DNA of 64,000 bases from contig NZ_JADKYR010000003.1 of NCBI RefSeq assembly GCF_015354335.1, positions 186,001 to 250,000 on the forward strand, given 5' to 3'. The DNA is from Methylophilus sp. 13. Its GTDB lineage: Bacteria; Pseudomonadota; Gammaproteobacteria; Burkholderiales; Methylophilaceae. The notes below the pieces were generated by a model, which searched no databases, was not told the DNA's origin, and worked only from the letters and a program-made list of their open reading frames with translations. The number at the start of each line of letters is the position of its first letter. Position 1 is the stretch's first letter. Below are positions 39,335-48,677 of this stretch, piece after piece. The translations under genes were made by a program, and so were the position numbers.

Positions 39335-41113
39335 CTAAAATGCGTTGTCTGACTTGAGTTTTTCTACCCGGTCCTGGCTGTCGAGCATATCTTGCGCCCA
39401 GTTATCGCCACTGCGGACCACGGTGGATTTGAGCAGAATGACCAGTTCTGTTTTGGTGGAGCTTTGGTCTTTCTGGCGGAACAGGTTACCCAAAAATTTG
39501 ACATCGCCCAAACCAGGGACTTTTGTACGTGTATTATCCACGGACTCTGACATCAGCCCGCCGATCGCAATCACACTGCCATCGCGGGTACGCACGATGC
39601 TATCGGTTTCATTGATGTTGGAGGAGGCCGTTGGAATCGTGTAGGTGCCACCGTTGGCACTGGACAAACTCACAGTACGGTTGACCTGGGTGACTTCACT
39701 GATAAACGGATGGACGTGCAGAATAATGTTGTCGTCCTTGTCAATTTGCGGTGTCACATCCAGTGAAATACCAGAAAAATACGGTTGCAGCTGAATATCT
39801 GGCGTCACTACGGCACCACCCGTGGTGGTGGTGACATTGGTACGCACATTGGTCACATAGAACGCATCATTCCCCACCTTGAGTACCGCCTTCTGGTTGT
39901 TGATGGTGGCAATGCGCGGACTGGACAGGACTTCTACATTACCCTGCGTTTCGAGAAAGTTAAGCAGCGCAGAAAAGTTTTTGCCTTGTACCGCTAACGC
40001 AAACATTGAGCCGCCTATCGACACCGGGTCACTGTTACTCAAAGCGCCAGGTACGGTGCTGGTCAGCGTGCCGTTGGTCAGGGTACCGGTTTCTCCCAGG
40101 GTGGTATTACCGTTGACGTTACCAAAGGTGTAATCGCGGCCGCGAATGTTTCTGACCGCCGCCCAGTTAATCCCTTGTTGCGAGTTTCTATTCAGTTGCA
40201 CCTTGATAATCTTGGCTTCCAGAATCACCTGACGATCCACGGTCACCTGCATCAGACTCAGAAATTTCTCCACCTGGCGGATTTCCTTGGGCATGGCTTT
40301 GACCATGATCAGGCCAGACTGCGCGTTAATGACTACCTTGCGCCCGTTTTCTTCGCCAATCAGGCTACTCAATGAGCCTGCAATCTCGTCCCAAAAGTCA
40401 TTATTGGTACGCATACTCACATCTGAAGCATACACTTGCAGGTTGGAGGCGCCCGAGGCCGCCTGGTTGCCCGTACCTGTCCCGGTTGAGCCAGAGCCAA
40501 CGCCCATGGCGCCGTTCATGGCGGCGGCCTGCCCGGCCACGCCTGCGGCACCGCCCGCACCCGAACCGCTGGCCGTCCCGGACGTGACACGGGTGGCAGA
40601 AGACCCTCTGCGAGCGCCTGTAATGTAATTAACCTGGAAAACCCGGGTTTGCAGGGTTTGTGGTTCGACAAAAATCTGTTTGCCGTTCATTTTGTACTCA
40701 TAACCATACAAGTCACGCAAGGCATTGAGCGCTTCAAACAGCGTGACATCGCGCAGGTTAATCGTAATCTCGCCTTTCAACTCCGGGCTTAAGGCAATGC
40801 TGTAAGGACTGCCAGAGACGATGCCCATCAGCACCTGGCTAGCCGGGGCTTTGTTAACCACGAGGTCAAAACGCGGCTCGACACGTTTGGCCAGCGCTTT
40901 GGGTGGCTCAATTTTAAGTGGCTCAAACAACTCATCCGTCACTTCTTTAGGCGGCGGCACCACTTGTGCTTGCGCCTTGGCCGCAGAGGTCGCCAATTCG
41001 TTTTGTATTTTTGGCTGAATTGATGGATTGGTCGGCGTGAACGGGTTACTGGTGCATCCAGCCAACCCGGCGCCTATCATCATCACACCCAAGGTATTCA
41101 CAAAAGTTTTCAT
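39335..41113 (-). CDS. mshL: MSHA outer-membrane secretin MshL
   Basis: 592-aa lipoprotein secretin through which the pilus leaves the cell. The signal peptide ends at LAGC (lipidation Cys). N-terminal STN/N0-like domain (VNKAPASQVLMGIVSGSPYSI, about 85-150), then an unusual Gly/Ala/Ser/Thr-rich insert (about residues 170-230, for example GSGAGGAAGVAGQAA), an N1-type domain, and the C-terminal secretin domain (VEVLSSPRIATINNQKAVLKVG, then VPGLGDVKFLGNLFRQK). It lies 61 bases after mshK. Confidence 0.93.
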   Translation of the reverse strand: MKTFVNTLGVMMIGAGLAGCTSNPFTPTNPSIQPKIQNELATSAAKAQAQVVPPPKEVTDELFEPLKIEPPKALAKRVEPRFDLVVNKAPASQVLMGIVSGSPYSIALSPELKGEITINLRDVTLFEALNALRDLYGYEYKMNGKQIFVEPQTLQTRVFQVNYITGARRGSSATRVTSGTASGSGAGGAAGVAGQAAAMNGAMGVGSGSTGTGTGNQAASGASNLQVYASDVSMRTNNDFWDEIAGSLSSLIGEENGRKVVINAQSGLIMVKAMPKEIRQVEKFLSLMQVTVDRQVILEAKIIKVQLNRNSQQGINWAAVRNIRGRDYTFGNVNGNTTLGETGTLTNGTLTSTVPGALSNSDPVSIGGSMFALAVQGKNFSALLNFLETQGNVEVLSSPRIATINNQKAVLKVGNDAFYVTNVRTNVTTTTGGAVVTPDIQLQPYFSGISLDVTPQIDKDDNIILHVHPFISEVTQVNRTVSLSSANGGTYTIPTASSNINETDSIVRTRDGSVIAIGGLMSESVDNTRTKVPGLGDVKFLGNLFRQKDQSSTKTELVILLKSTVVRSGDNWAQDMLDSQDRVEKLKSDNAF

Positions 41114-41174
41114 AGCAGTCTCTCTATTGATATTCACCTGGCGGCCACTTCAGCCAATCGCAGGCATTTTCACT

Positions 41175-41558
41175 TTATTTTTTAACCGTTTTTGCCTGTT
41201 TGGCTTTTTTTATCTGCGCAGGCTGCGGTGCCTGCATCACAACACTGGTCAACCCCAAGCCCAACAGTTTTTTCTCACCGTTTTGATTGATAAACACCGC
41301 TTGCTGGTGCTTGACCGAAACCAGTTTAAAACCTTGATAACGCTCACCCAAGTTAACGAGCTCGCCATTGACCACAGCAAACCCATGCTTGCCGTTGTCC
41401 TGAATGGCCGTGACTTGCCAAGCCTGCGCAGTCTCCGTTTGCGCCTCTGGCAGATAAGGCAATACGGCAGCTGGCGGCTTCGTAGGATCTATCATTTGCT
41501 CGGCGGCCTGGCTATGTGCCACGCTGACCAATACCATCCAAATCATGAATATGCGCAT
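41175..41558 (-). CDS. mshK: MSHA biogenesis protein MshK-like
   Basis: 127-aa periplasmic protein with signal peptide (MRIFMIWMVLVSVAHSQA). The mature part opens with MIDPTKPP, typical of MshK and GspC/PilP-like linkers, followed by a small beta domain (GKHGFAVVNGELVNLGERYQ) and a Lys-rich tail (KKAKQAKTVKK). The gene overlaps the stop of mshJ. Assignment rests on position plus the DPTKPP start. Confidence 0.75.
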   Translation of the reverse strand: MRIFMIWMVLVSVAHSQAAEQMIDPTKPPAAVLPYLPEAQTETAQAWQVTAIQDNGKHGFAVVNGELVNLGERYQGFKLVSVKHQQAVFINQNGEKKLLGLGLTSVVMQAPQPAQIKKAKQAKTVKK

Positions 41559-41559
41559 G

Positions 41560-42273
41560 CTATATCCCCAACCAGGCGTTTTCCCCACTCAGGGTATACA
41601 CTTGAAAAATCAATTCGCTTTCTGGGTAACCGCCTTTAAGCTCGGCATTGTCCCATGCCAGCTGACGGCCGATCGCTTTCAGGGACTTGCTATACGCCAT
41701 CAACGCAAAATACTGCCCTTTTAAATGGACTTTTACGGCGTGCTGGTAAACATGTGGCATGTTTTTCCAAGCCTCTTCCGAGGTTGATGACGCTTCAGTT
41801 CCTGGCGCGGCTTGCGCCTGCAATAACTTTCTTCGCGTTTCAATAAAATCCACCACCGGCAAGGATTGCATTTCAATCACTTGCACATCGGTATGCTTTT
41901 GCAACAGTTTTTTCAGCATCTCCACCATGGCTTGCGGTGGGACCATAAAGGCAGAAACTTTAAGTAACTCATCTGCCTGGCTAGCCATTTTTTGTCTGGT
42001 TTCTGCAATCTCCTGCTGAAACGCCTGCGTAGCTGGCTGTGGCGCCGCCTGGGCAGCAATCTTGGTCAGTTGCTCGGTCAGGGTGGTCGTATCGTTTTGT
42101 ATCTTGAGGATTTCTTGCTGGGTATTAGCCAGTTGCACCCGCTGTGGCTCCAGCAAAAAGGTATCCATCAGGCCCACCACGGCAAACAAGCCGGTGCCAA
42201 ACAACATCCAGCGCTCGCGCATGGAGAACGCTTGCCATTTGTCGCTGATTGCCTGTAGTTTTTCAGATCGCAT
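41560..42273 (-). CDS. mshJ: MSHA biogenesis protein MshJ (GspM/PilO-like)
   Basis: 237 aa: a short cytoplasmic start (KLQAISDKWQAFSMRERWMLF), one membrane helix (about 25-42), a coiled coil (about 50-105) and a periplasmic ferredoxin-like domain. The layout equals GspM/PilO, a component of the inner-membrane alignment complex. It sits 3 bases from the PilN-like gene upstream. Confidence 0.8.
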   Translation of the reverse strand: MRSEKLQAISDKWQAFSMRERWMLFGTGLFAVVGLMDTFLLEPQRVQLANTQQEILKIQNDTTTLTEQLTKIAAQAAPQPATQAFQQEIAETRQKMASQADELLKVSAFMVPPQAMVEMLKKLLQKHTDVQVIEMQSLPVVDFIETRRKLLQAQAAPGTEASSTSEEAWKNMPHVYQHAVKVHLKGQYFALMAYSKSLKAIGRQLAWDNAELKGGYPESELIFQVYTLSGENAWLGI

Positions 42274-42276
42274 GAC

Positions 42277-43161
42277 TTACTGCCTCCCGCTCTGGTTGCC
42301 GGGCTGAGGTGGCACCGTCTGGCGCACAAATTCGTCCCAACTCATGCCATTCACCAATTTGTTTGTGGCTTGCGTATCACGCCCTTTGACTTCAAAGGTA
42401 TACACTTTGAGTACAGGCAATGCTGTGTTCGCCTGATTCGAAGGGCTATTTCCGCCTTGTGGATTAACAGGCGCGGCTGAGGCCGGCGTCACTGGCGGAG
42501 CACCCCCGTCTTTGCCTGCAGGCGAGGTTGTGGCAACCTCTGGCGCTGGCGCAAGCGATGGACTCACTGCAGAGGCTCCAGCATTTCCGCCTGAACGCGA
42601 CTGCGGCTGTTGCAACTCCAGTTGTTTGAACTGAATACCTGAGAACTCAGTCCCGGCAAATACAGACTGGTGAGAGAGCAAATCCAGATAGGCTGGAATA
42701 TCTTCTGACTGCAACGCTTGCCCGGCAAGCGTCAAGTGTTGGACGGCAGGCTCAACTTTAAAACCGGTTAACCAGACGCCAGGTTGCTGTTGCCCGGTAA
42801 ATGCACGCATGTAGTCGATCAGGTGTGCCGATTGTTCTGAAATGGACTGCTGGAAAATAGCCAGAATTTGGGTCTGCATCTCCAGTTGCGCTTTTAATGC
42901 TTTTAACTCAGCCTCAAGCTTGGTGTTATCGATAGGCATCGCCTTTTTCGAAAAGGCTTCCACTTTTTTCTGCATGGTTTCATACTGCGCAAGTGCTTGG
43001 TTACGCTGCACTTGCAATTGCTCGTTTTCAGCAGCCAGTCCAGTATGAAAGTAATACATCACCACTGCAGCCAGCACATAGACGGCCGCCACCATCGGCA
43101 GGCTAAACCACTCTCTGGCTTTGACACCACCGCCTTCATACAGGTTAATCTGCTGACTCAT
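42277..43161 (-). CDS. PilN-like inner-membrane assembly protein
   Basis: 294 aa. MSQQINLYEGG is a PilN/MshI2-type opening (the N-terminal peptide that binds the PilM-like partner). A membrane helix follows (about 20-40), then a coiled coil (about 45-105), a periplasmic fold, and a low-complexity Pro/Ala/Gly segment (about 200-245) before a final short domain. The start overlaps the mshI stop by 4 bases, so the two proteins are made together. Confidence 0.82.
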   Translation of the reverse strand: MSQQINLYEGGGVKAREWFSLPMVAAVYVLAAVVMYYFHTGLAAENEQLQVQRNQALAQYETMQKKVEAFSKKAMPIDNTKLEAELKALKAQLEMQTQILAIFQQSISEQSAHLIDYMRAFTGQQQPGVWLTGFKVEPAVQHLTLAGQALQSEDIPAYLDLLSHQSVFAGTEFSGIQFKQLELQQPQSRSGGNAGASAVSPSLAPAPEVATTSPAGKDGGAPPVTPASAAPVNPQGGNSPSNQANTALPVLKVYTFEVKGRDTQATNKLVNGMSWDEFVRQTVPPQPGNQSGRQ

Positions 43162-44096
43162 ACGGCCGCCTCCTGACGCAAAGCAGCACCCAGGGCAGGC
43201 ATCAACATGGCCTGTTTTTCAAGGCTGGAAAAATCCTGGTTGGCAGGCAGCTCAACAACATCTTCCAGGTTAAAAACGTTGACCGGCACATAGAGGCTGG
43301 AACTCAGGCCGCTCACCAGATAATCGCGATGCACGACCGGCGCCACCACCATACGGTTCAAGCTCAGGAAAGGAAACTGACGGTCAAAGCTGTCCAGCGA
43401 GCGTTGCAACTCAAGCACCAATTTATCAAAATTGATTCTGAAGATTTCATCCCTATCGTTCAAAAAGTCGCGATCCAGCTCAATCAGACGCGTATGGTAA
43501 AGCTCACCTTTTGCCGTAAACGTGATCAGGCAACCGCGTGGCAGGATGCTGACCATCACCAGCGCGCGATCTTCGTGTTCAAGCAAATGGGCAATATTGC
43601 GTTGCGCCAGCGCGTGTACATCAATCGAACGCAGGTTAAATCCGGCATCGACCAAATGATTACCCGCCCCGGTTACCGTAGCTTTTTTGGCGCAAATCGC
43701 CAGCATCAGCGCTTGGCGATTTGCCACAGAGGGATCAGAAGGCAGATCAATCCCATCAACCACCGCTTGTTCTACCGCATAATCAAGCAATCCCTTGAGT
43801 TTCCAGCGTAACGCCGGTTTTACTTCATCCTCTGGCAAATTGGGCTTGTCAATTTGCACAATGTTGTACTGGTCGACATTGAGTACCAGATTGCAGGGTA
43901 AAGACTTGAGGTCATTTTTGGTCACAAAGTGACGTAATGTGGAAGTAGCATCCAGTGGTATTTGCTCAACCGCCGCAAACGAAACCACCGGCTTGGTCCC
44001 TTCTGCAGGCGGCGTCAAGGCAACAGTACTCACATGCATGTCGGTAAAACTCACCCCTACCTGCTGCTTGTTTTTTTGTCTTTTAAACCATTGCAT
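43158..44096 (-). CDS. mshI: MSHA biogenesis protein MshI (PilM-like)
   Basis: 312 aa from MQWFKRQKNKQQ. Actin-like PilM/GspL cytoplasmic fold: VGVSFTDMHVSTVAL at the start (phosphate-1 region), KPALRWKLKGLLDY and VLELQRSLDSFDRQFPFLSLNRMVVAP further on. No membrane helix, as for PilM. First gene of the second half of the locus, with its own promoter candidate (44148-44175) after the mshQ terminator. Confidence 0.82.
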   Translation of the reverse strand: MQWFKRQKNKQQVGVSFTDMHVSTVALTPPAEGTKPVVSFAAVEQIPLDATSTLRHFVTKNDLKSLPCNLVLNVDQYNIVQIDKPNLPEDEVKPALRWKLKGLLDYAVEQAVVDGIDLPSDPSVANRQALMLAICAKKATVTGAGNHLVDAGFNLRSIDVHALAQRNIAHLLEHEDRALVMVSILPRGCLITFTAKGELYHTRLIELDRDFLNDRDEIFRINFDKLVLELQRSLDSFDRQFPFLSLNRMVVAPVVHRDYLVSGLSSSLYVPVNVFNLEDVVELPANQDFSSLEKQAMLMPALGAALRQEAAV

Positions 44097-44147
44097 AGAG
44101 AGTCGCCAGTCTTTCAGAGTCACTTTATCATTTAAAATCAAAGAATA

Positions 44148-44175
44148 ATAATACTTACTTCAAGCACAATCGCAA
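44148..44175 (-). promoter_or_regulatory. putative sigma-70 promoter of mshI-N
   Basis: Minus strand TTGCGA, 16-base spacer, TATTAT (five of six), about 50 bases before the mshI ATG. It would give the mshI-mshN genes their own transcript. Confidence 0.45.
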
Positions 44176-44341
44176 ATTAGTATACACAAAAAAGTCGCAC
44201 ATCAAATCATCTTCTTATGCGCAAAATGACTTAAGTGGCCATGCGCCATCGTGGCACCAGACAATCACGCTATCCGGCCACACCTCATATATGCGAGCAA
44301 CTTTAGTGCCTGAAACGGGAGATCAAATGCAGGAATAAGAC

Positions 44342-44372
44342 GACAAAACCACCTGATTTAGGTGGTTTTGTC
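44342..44372 (-). terminator. terminator after mshQ
   Basis: Perfect 13-bp stem GACAAAACCACCT/AGGTGGTTTTGTC with a 5-base loop, starting 2 bases after the mshQ stop. It separates the mshE-mshQ and mshI-mshN transcripts. Confidence 0.8.
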
Positions 44373-44373
44373 T

Positions 44374-47300
44374 TTATTGGAAGCTTTCACGCATGTAGAT
44401 GATGGGCGCTTTGTAGATGCCAAAGGAGGCGCGCCCCACCGGGTCCGAGGTACCAAACCAATCTGATTTGCCGCCACCAATAGCACTGACCGTACCGGCA
44501 TTGCTTTGACAAGTGACCTCCCCAGGAACAGCGTTGTCCAGATTTATTTCAAGATCAACACTCCCGACATTGGGCCGCCCATCAGACCCCACTTTGGGCG
44601 CTGACAGAATGGCTTTCACCAAGCCGTTATTCGCAGTATAAGTACCATTCATAAAGGTCTCGCATGCCGCCAGGTTACCCTTATAGTTTTTCATAACGAT
44701 GCTTTTGCTATCAATGGTGGTACATGCATCACCCTGACTACGCACATAAAAGCCATCTTTATAATATTGCGCTTCAATCGGCACTGGCAAAGCCAACAGC
44801 TCAGAACCATGAGCCGGGATGACTGCCAGACGTCCATAACGGAAAGCGATCCCACCACTCGTCAATGCAGTTTGTGTAGAAGTCACATTGTCACTGTCTT
44901 GCGGCTGTGCCGAGATCACCACACTTTGCTGATTGATGGCAGAAGACGGTCGGGATAATTTATGTCTGACACGAACACTGGTAGTCCCATTTCCCCAAAT
45001 CGGCGCTGTGTTGTCTGTTGTTTTGCTAATCGCTGGGTTTGCAGCACTCGCACTTAGGGTTGCACCATTGGACGGCGAAGCGCTAAATCGGTACAAACTA
45101 TAATTTGTCAAATCCAGCCGTGCATAATTACCTGTGTAGTTTTGTGTGGTGTTGCCAGCAGCGTTCAAGGCCGTAATGCTGAAGGGTGTAATAAATCCAG
45201 GTGCTGCACTGCTTGCAGTGGTATCTTGACCATAATACACAAAGTTGCCACACGCCAGCGTCACCGGACTAGAAGCATCCACCCGAAAACTGTTGGGGAT
45301 AAAACGACCAAAATAATTTGTGTCTGTGGTATTGCCGAAACGGCAGCCGTATTTTGGCGGCGTCCCTGCGCCGCCATTATCAAACGGACTCCCACTGTTA
45401 TCACAATCGCCTTTGGATTGATCAACCGCAGTGAAAGTATCGTCGTACAAACCTTGCGGTGAAATTTTAAAATGCCCAACTTCGGAGTAAGTAAAGTTGG
45501 TTCCGGTGCTGGCCCCAGAACTGGCTGCAGCAAATGACCCGGCCACCTGCCCCACGACGGGTGCGCCTGAGTGAGCAGCCAGCAAGGCATTGGATATTTT
45601 TGGGGTGCCGTTATAGCCCTGTTCGCCACTAGAAACAGTCAGACTGAAATTATCAGCCCCCGCCTTGAACACAGGGCTCACTGTACTGCTTGGTGAGCTT
45701 GAGCTTGCTGTATTGGTATTGGTCACAGCCAAGGATTGTGGCCGAATGGCAAAATTATCAGACGAACACCCCGATTTGTTCTGACCTGGGTCGCGTACCT
45801 GACATCGCAAGTTAGGATAAGCTTTGGGGACATCTGTTGCACTGAAAGTCACCTTTTTACGTCCACCATCTGAGGCTGCAAAACTAACATCTTTAGTGAC
45901 GACAATATTTGTACTGCATGAGCCATTGCTATCTGTCACCAAATCAACTTTTAAGCCTGAAGAATTATAGCCACTCGACTGGGCGCCACTTGAGAGCAGC
46001 GCAACCACATCCAGATCAAAAGACTGCGCTAGGATTTTTGTGTAAATCGGATTACGTGCCGATGAATTGCTATTCAAATTATTATAAGTCACCCCGCTTT
46101 CCATACACTCATAGGTACTCACGCATGGGGTATTTGTCATTGTAAAGCTACAACTTTGCGAGTTATTTGCGGTGTTCCAGCACTTGACACCATTCATCGG
46201 GCCTTTGGTGAGACCGCTTGCTCCCAAGGTATAAGTAGCTGCAGCGCTACCTTGTAAGGTAAGGGTGTCAATGGTACGGGCATTCCCGACCTCAAACTGG
46301 GCGTCCGGCGTCACTGTGACGGTTGGAGAACTGGGAGAGATGGTCAGCGTACCAGTAAGGCTTCCTGAATTGATGAGCTGATCATCCGGACAAGGCATGG
46401 TAGAAACCAAACAAGCCATGACCTGAATATCGACCGGACATAAAGAGGAACTGCCAGGGTGGCGGATTTCCAGATGGTCATAATCGGGCACCAGGGTTGA
46501 GCCAACCACAAAGTCATAGCTGAATGTGTATGTTCCAGGCGATGTAAAGTCGTATTCAATCGCAGCGCCTGTGTCTGTTAAAGTGGTATTGACTGTATTC
46601 CCCAATTGGCCTGTTTTGGCGATCGCACAGGCGACGGAATTGTCATTGGACCAGAATGTTTGGTAATTGCCTACACAATAACGGCCAAATTTCCCATCCC
46701 GCTCCCTGAAACTCTCAACCACATCCAGGTTGGCAGGCAAACTTGTACTAGAAGGGCACTGAACATTCGTATTTCCACTTCCTGAAGAGCAGCTACCTGC
46801 ATAAGGATAAGTCCCGGCGACCTGTTTGCCGTTGGTATCGACGTAACGAACACCACATCCACAGTCAGAGCCACCCAAATAGGTATCCACCACATGATAA
46901 TAACGCACTGGATTACTGGAGCTGACTGGATACAACAAAGGAATATTAATAGTGACCTTTGCAGTCACAAAGTCATAGGGATAGGTATAACTCCAATCTA
47001 TTGTTATTTGTGGTCCGCCGCCGACATTGTTCCCGGGAACGGTGAACTGCGAACGGGTAGTCTGCGCATTTCCAGCGGATGCGTTAGCTGGCGTCACCGC
47101 TGTCATTGCTTGCGCTGTATAGCTTCCTGGTGCGTTGTAGGCAAAGTGATCAGGGCCATAAATAGTATTATTGCCACGAATATAAATCCCGTTATCTAAC
47201 CGACTATTAGCTGGCGTTCGATCAGGTTGATAAAGCTGGCCACTACTATTGAGCCTTTGCACTTGAATTTGAGAGTTATCATTGATAAAGATTTTTAACC

Positions 47301-47433
47301 CATTTGAAGAGTCAGAACCGCCGTTGGCGTTTAAAGTAACCGTTGCCGCTTTTGTCGCTTCAGCAGAAAACAAGCTGACCAGACACAAAAGCCATATCAC
47401 TACTGTTGCATGCTTCCATCTAAACACGGTCAT
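44374..47433 (-). CDS. mshQ: MSHA biogenesis protein MshQ (DUF6701), large secreted protein
   Basis: 1019 aa with signal peptide (VVIWLLCLVSLFSAEATKA). The product is a Ser/Thr/Gly/Asn-rich, mostly beta protein; the C-terminal half matches the DUF6701/MshQ pattern (IRPQSLAVTNTN, FGRFIPNSFRVD, TTSVRVRHKLSRPSS, YGRLAVIPAHGSELLALPVP, ending YMRESFQ). Several paired Cys occur in the N-terminal half (GGSDCGCGVRYVD, SSLCPVDIQVMAC, CVSTYECMESG). By position and size it is a candidate pilus-associated surface or tip protein. Last gene of the mshE-Q half, 6 bases after mshP. Confidence 0.88.
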   Translation of the reverse strand: MTVFRWKHATVVIWLLCLVSLFSAEATKAATVTLNANGGSDSSNGLKIFINDNSQIQVQRLNSSGQLYQPDRTPANSRLDNGIYIRGNNTIYGPDHFAYNAPGSYTAQAMTAVTPANASAGNAQTTRSQFTVPGNNVGGGPQITIDWSYTYPYDFVTAKVTINIPLLYPVSSSNPVRYYHVVDTYLGGSDCGCGVRYVDTNGKQVAGTYPYAGSCSSGSGNTNVQCPSSTSLPANLDVVESFRERDGKFGRYCVGNYQTFWSNDNSVACAIAKTGQLGNTVNTTLTDTGAAIEYDFTSPGTYTFSYDFVVGSTLVPDYDHLEIRHPGSSSLCPVDIQVMACLVSTMPCPDDQLINSGSLTGTLTISPSSPTVTVTPDAQFEVGNARTIDTLTLQGSAAATYTLGASGLTKGPMNGVKCWNTANNSQSCSFTMTNTPCVSTYECMESGVTYNNLNSNSSARNPIYTKILAQSFDLDVVALLSSGAQSSGYNSSGLKVDLVTDSNGSCSTNIVVTKDVSFAASDGGRKKVTFSATDVPKAYPNLRCQVRDPGQNKSGCSSDNFAIRPQSLAVTNTNTASSSSPSSTVSPVFKAGADNFSLTVSSGEQGYNGTPKISNALLAAHSGAPVVGQVAGSFAAASSGASTGTNFTYSEVGHFKISPQGLYDDTFTAVDQSKGDCDNSGSPFDNGGAGTPPKYGCRFGNTTDTNYFGRFIPNSFRVDASSPVTLACGNFVYYGQDTTASSAAPGFITPFSITALNAAGNTTQNYTGNYARLDLTNYSLYRFSASPSNGATLSASAANPAISKTTDNTAPIWGNGTTSVRVRHKLSRPSSAINQQSVVISAQPQDSDNVTSTQTALTSGGIAFRYGRLAVIPAHGSELLALPVPIEAQYYKDGFYVRSQGDACTTIDSKSIVMKNYKGNLAACETFMNGTYTANNGLVKAILSAPKVGSDGRPNVGSVDLEINLDNAVPGEVTCQSNAGTVSAIGGGKSDWFGTSDPVGRASFGIYKAPIIYMRESFQ

Positions 47434-47439
47434 TTTCCT

Positions 47440-47889
47440 CTAACTACACTCTTCTGTACCCATCAGGCAACGACTCAAGCTCACTGTGACTTTGCGCTCA
47501 ATATAATCAAGCGCGCCAGCCGCTCCTTTTGAGGCGGTCGCGGTAATGGTATACATGCCGATATTCTGTGTCCCTGCCCGGTCTTGTGGCATCGGGTTTG
47601 TTTGATTACATGTCAATGCAATGTTAAAGCCATTAATCGTAAACGGATTAGGCGGTGTTGGGCAGGATTGCATTGATGTCGTCCCTGGCGCAATCACCTG
47701 ATAAGCCGCCCACTCGACGCCAGCCTTGGCAGCCAGGTAAGCTTGTGCACCTTGCACATCCTGTATCGAGCCTTGATTGGCCAACAATGACAGCCGCATG
47801 GAATAACCCACAAGCGACGCCAATATCACCATTAAGAAGATTGCCACAGGCAACATAAATCCTTTTATGCGATGAAGCGTATTTTTCAT
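47440..47889 (-). CDS. mshP: MSHA minor pilin-like protein MshP
   Basis: 149 aa. Opening MKNTLHRIKGFMLPVAIFLMVIL resembles PilX/MshP: the cleavage Gly is followed by Phe-Met and the +5 Glu of true pilins is absent. GAQAYLAAKAGVEWAAYQV is the PilX/GspK-like N-terminal helix. Four Cys lie in the C-terminal part (SCPTP, LTCNQ, SRCLM, TEECS). It overlaps mshO by 4 bases. Confidence 0.8.
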   Translation of the reverse strand: MKNTLHRIKGFMLPVAIFLMVILASLVGYSMRLSLLANQGSIQDVQGAQAYLAAKAGVEWAAYQVIAPGTTSMQSCPTPPNPFTINGFNIALTCNQTNPMPQDRAGTQNIGMYTITATASKGAAGALDYIERKVTVSLSRCLMGTEECS

Positions 47890-48677
47890 GGCGAATTCAC
47901 CACATTAATCAGGTTAACCAGGCGCACAACGCCACCATTTTTACTGAGCTCTAGCTGTGCTGTTACCACGCCGCTATGCTGCATGACGCCTTCTGTATAA
48001 GTAAAACTGCAGCCCGTGACATCTTGCGCAACGATACTAGGGGTGAGTCCGGCAAAGTTTGACGGATGGGCAGATGGAATTGCGTAGTTTGAATACATCA
48101 ACAGACGGCGGTTGGCTAAATCACAGACATAAAATACGGCCCCGTTCACCACATAAAAACGGCTACCCGGGGAGGGTAGTGGAAAGGCTGAACCGCTAAA
48201 TGAGAGCGTGCTGAGATTAGTGCCAGTGCTGGTTAAGGAACGAATCGTATCCCCCGCATACACATCTGCTCCTTGAATACCAAGGTTATAAATCACTAAC
48301 TGGTCGCCAGAATCTACAGAAGGCACAGGGTCGCCGAGTACGTTAAAAGTGTCATTCGCACTTACAAAATCCAGCGTATCCTGCTGGTAGCGGCCGCCAG
48401 CTTTGATCGGCACAAACTCTACATAGGAATTATCAGCAGCCACCCAGACACTATTGGGCAAGGCGTTGCGGATATCTCGTGACATGCGGCGCAATGAGAT
48501 ATCCGCACGGTCTGCCAGCTCATAATAGGCTTCTGAATTCACATACGCCAGAATGGAGTTTTTGATAAAGGTGACGGAAATACCGCCGAGAATTGCCATC
48601 ACCACAATGACGATGACCAACTCCACCAAGGTGAAGCCTGAAATAGCAGATTTGGGTTGGTTAAATTCTCGGCGCAT
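47886..48677 (-). CDS. mshO: MSHA minor prepilin MshO
   Basis: 263-aa prepilin with leader MRREFNQPKSAISG and GFTLVELVIVIVVMAILGG (Glu +5). PilW/GspJ-like body (YYELADRADISLRRMSRDIRNALP) with a single Cys pair (YVCDLA and GCSFTY). It overlaps mshD by 17 bases and mshP by 4. Confidence 0.85.
   Translation of the reverse strand: MRREFNQPKSAISGFTLVELVIVIVVMAILGGISVTFIKNSILAYVNSEAYYELADRADISLRRMSRDIRNALPNSVWVAADNSYVEFVPIKAGGRYQQDTLDFVSANDTFNVLGDPVPSVDSGDQLVIYNLGIQGADVYAGDTIRSLTSTGTNLSTLSFSGSAFPLPSPGSRFYVVNGAVFYVCDLANRRLLMYSNYAIPSAHPSNFAGLTPSIVAQDVTGCSFTYTEGVMQHSGVVTAQLELSKNGGVVRLVNLINVVNSP

Noticed and set aside
44223-44270. TGGCAC near 44260 as a sigma-54 site for mshI
   Set aside because: No TTGC box at the right distance and wrong strand for mshI.
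44176-44341. Open plus-strand frame ending near 44339 in the mshI-mshQ gap
   Set aside because: About 50 codons, no start with ribosome site, no recognisable protein; taken as chance.
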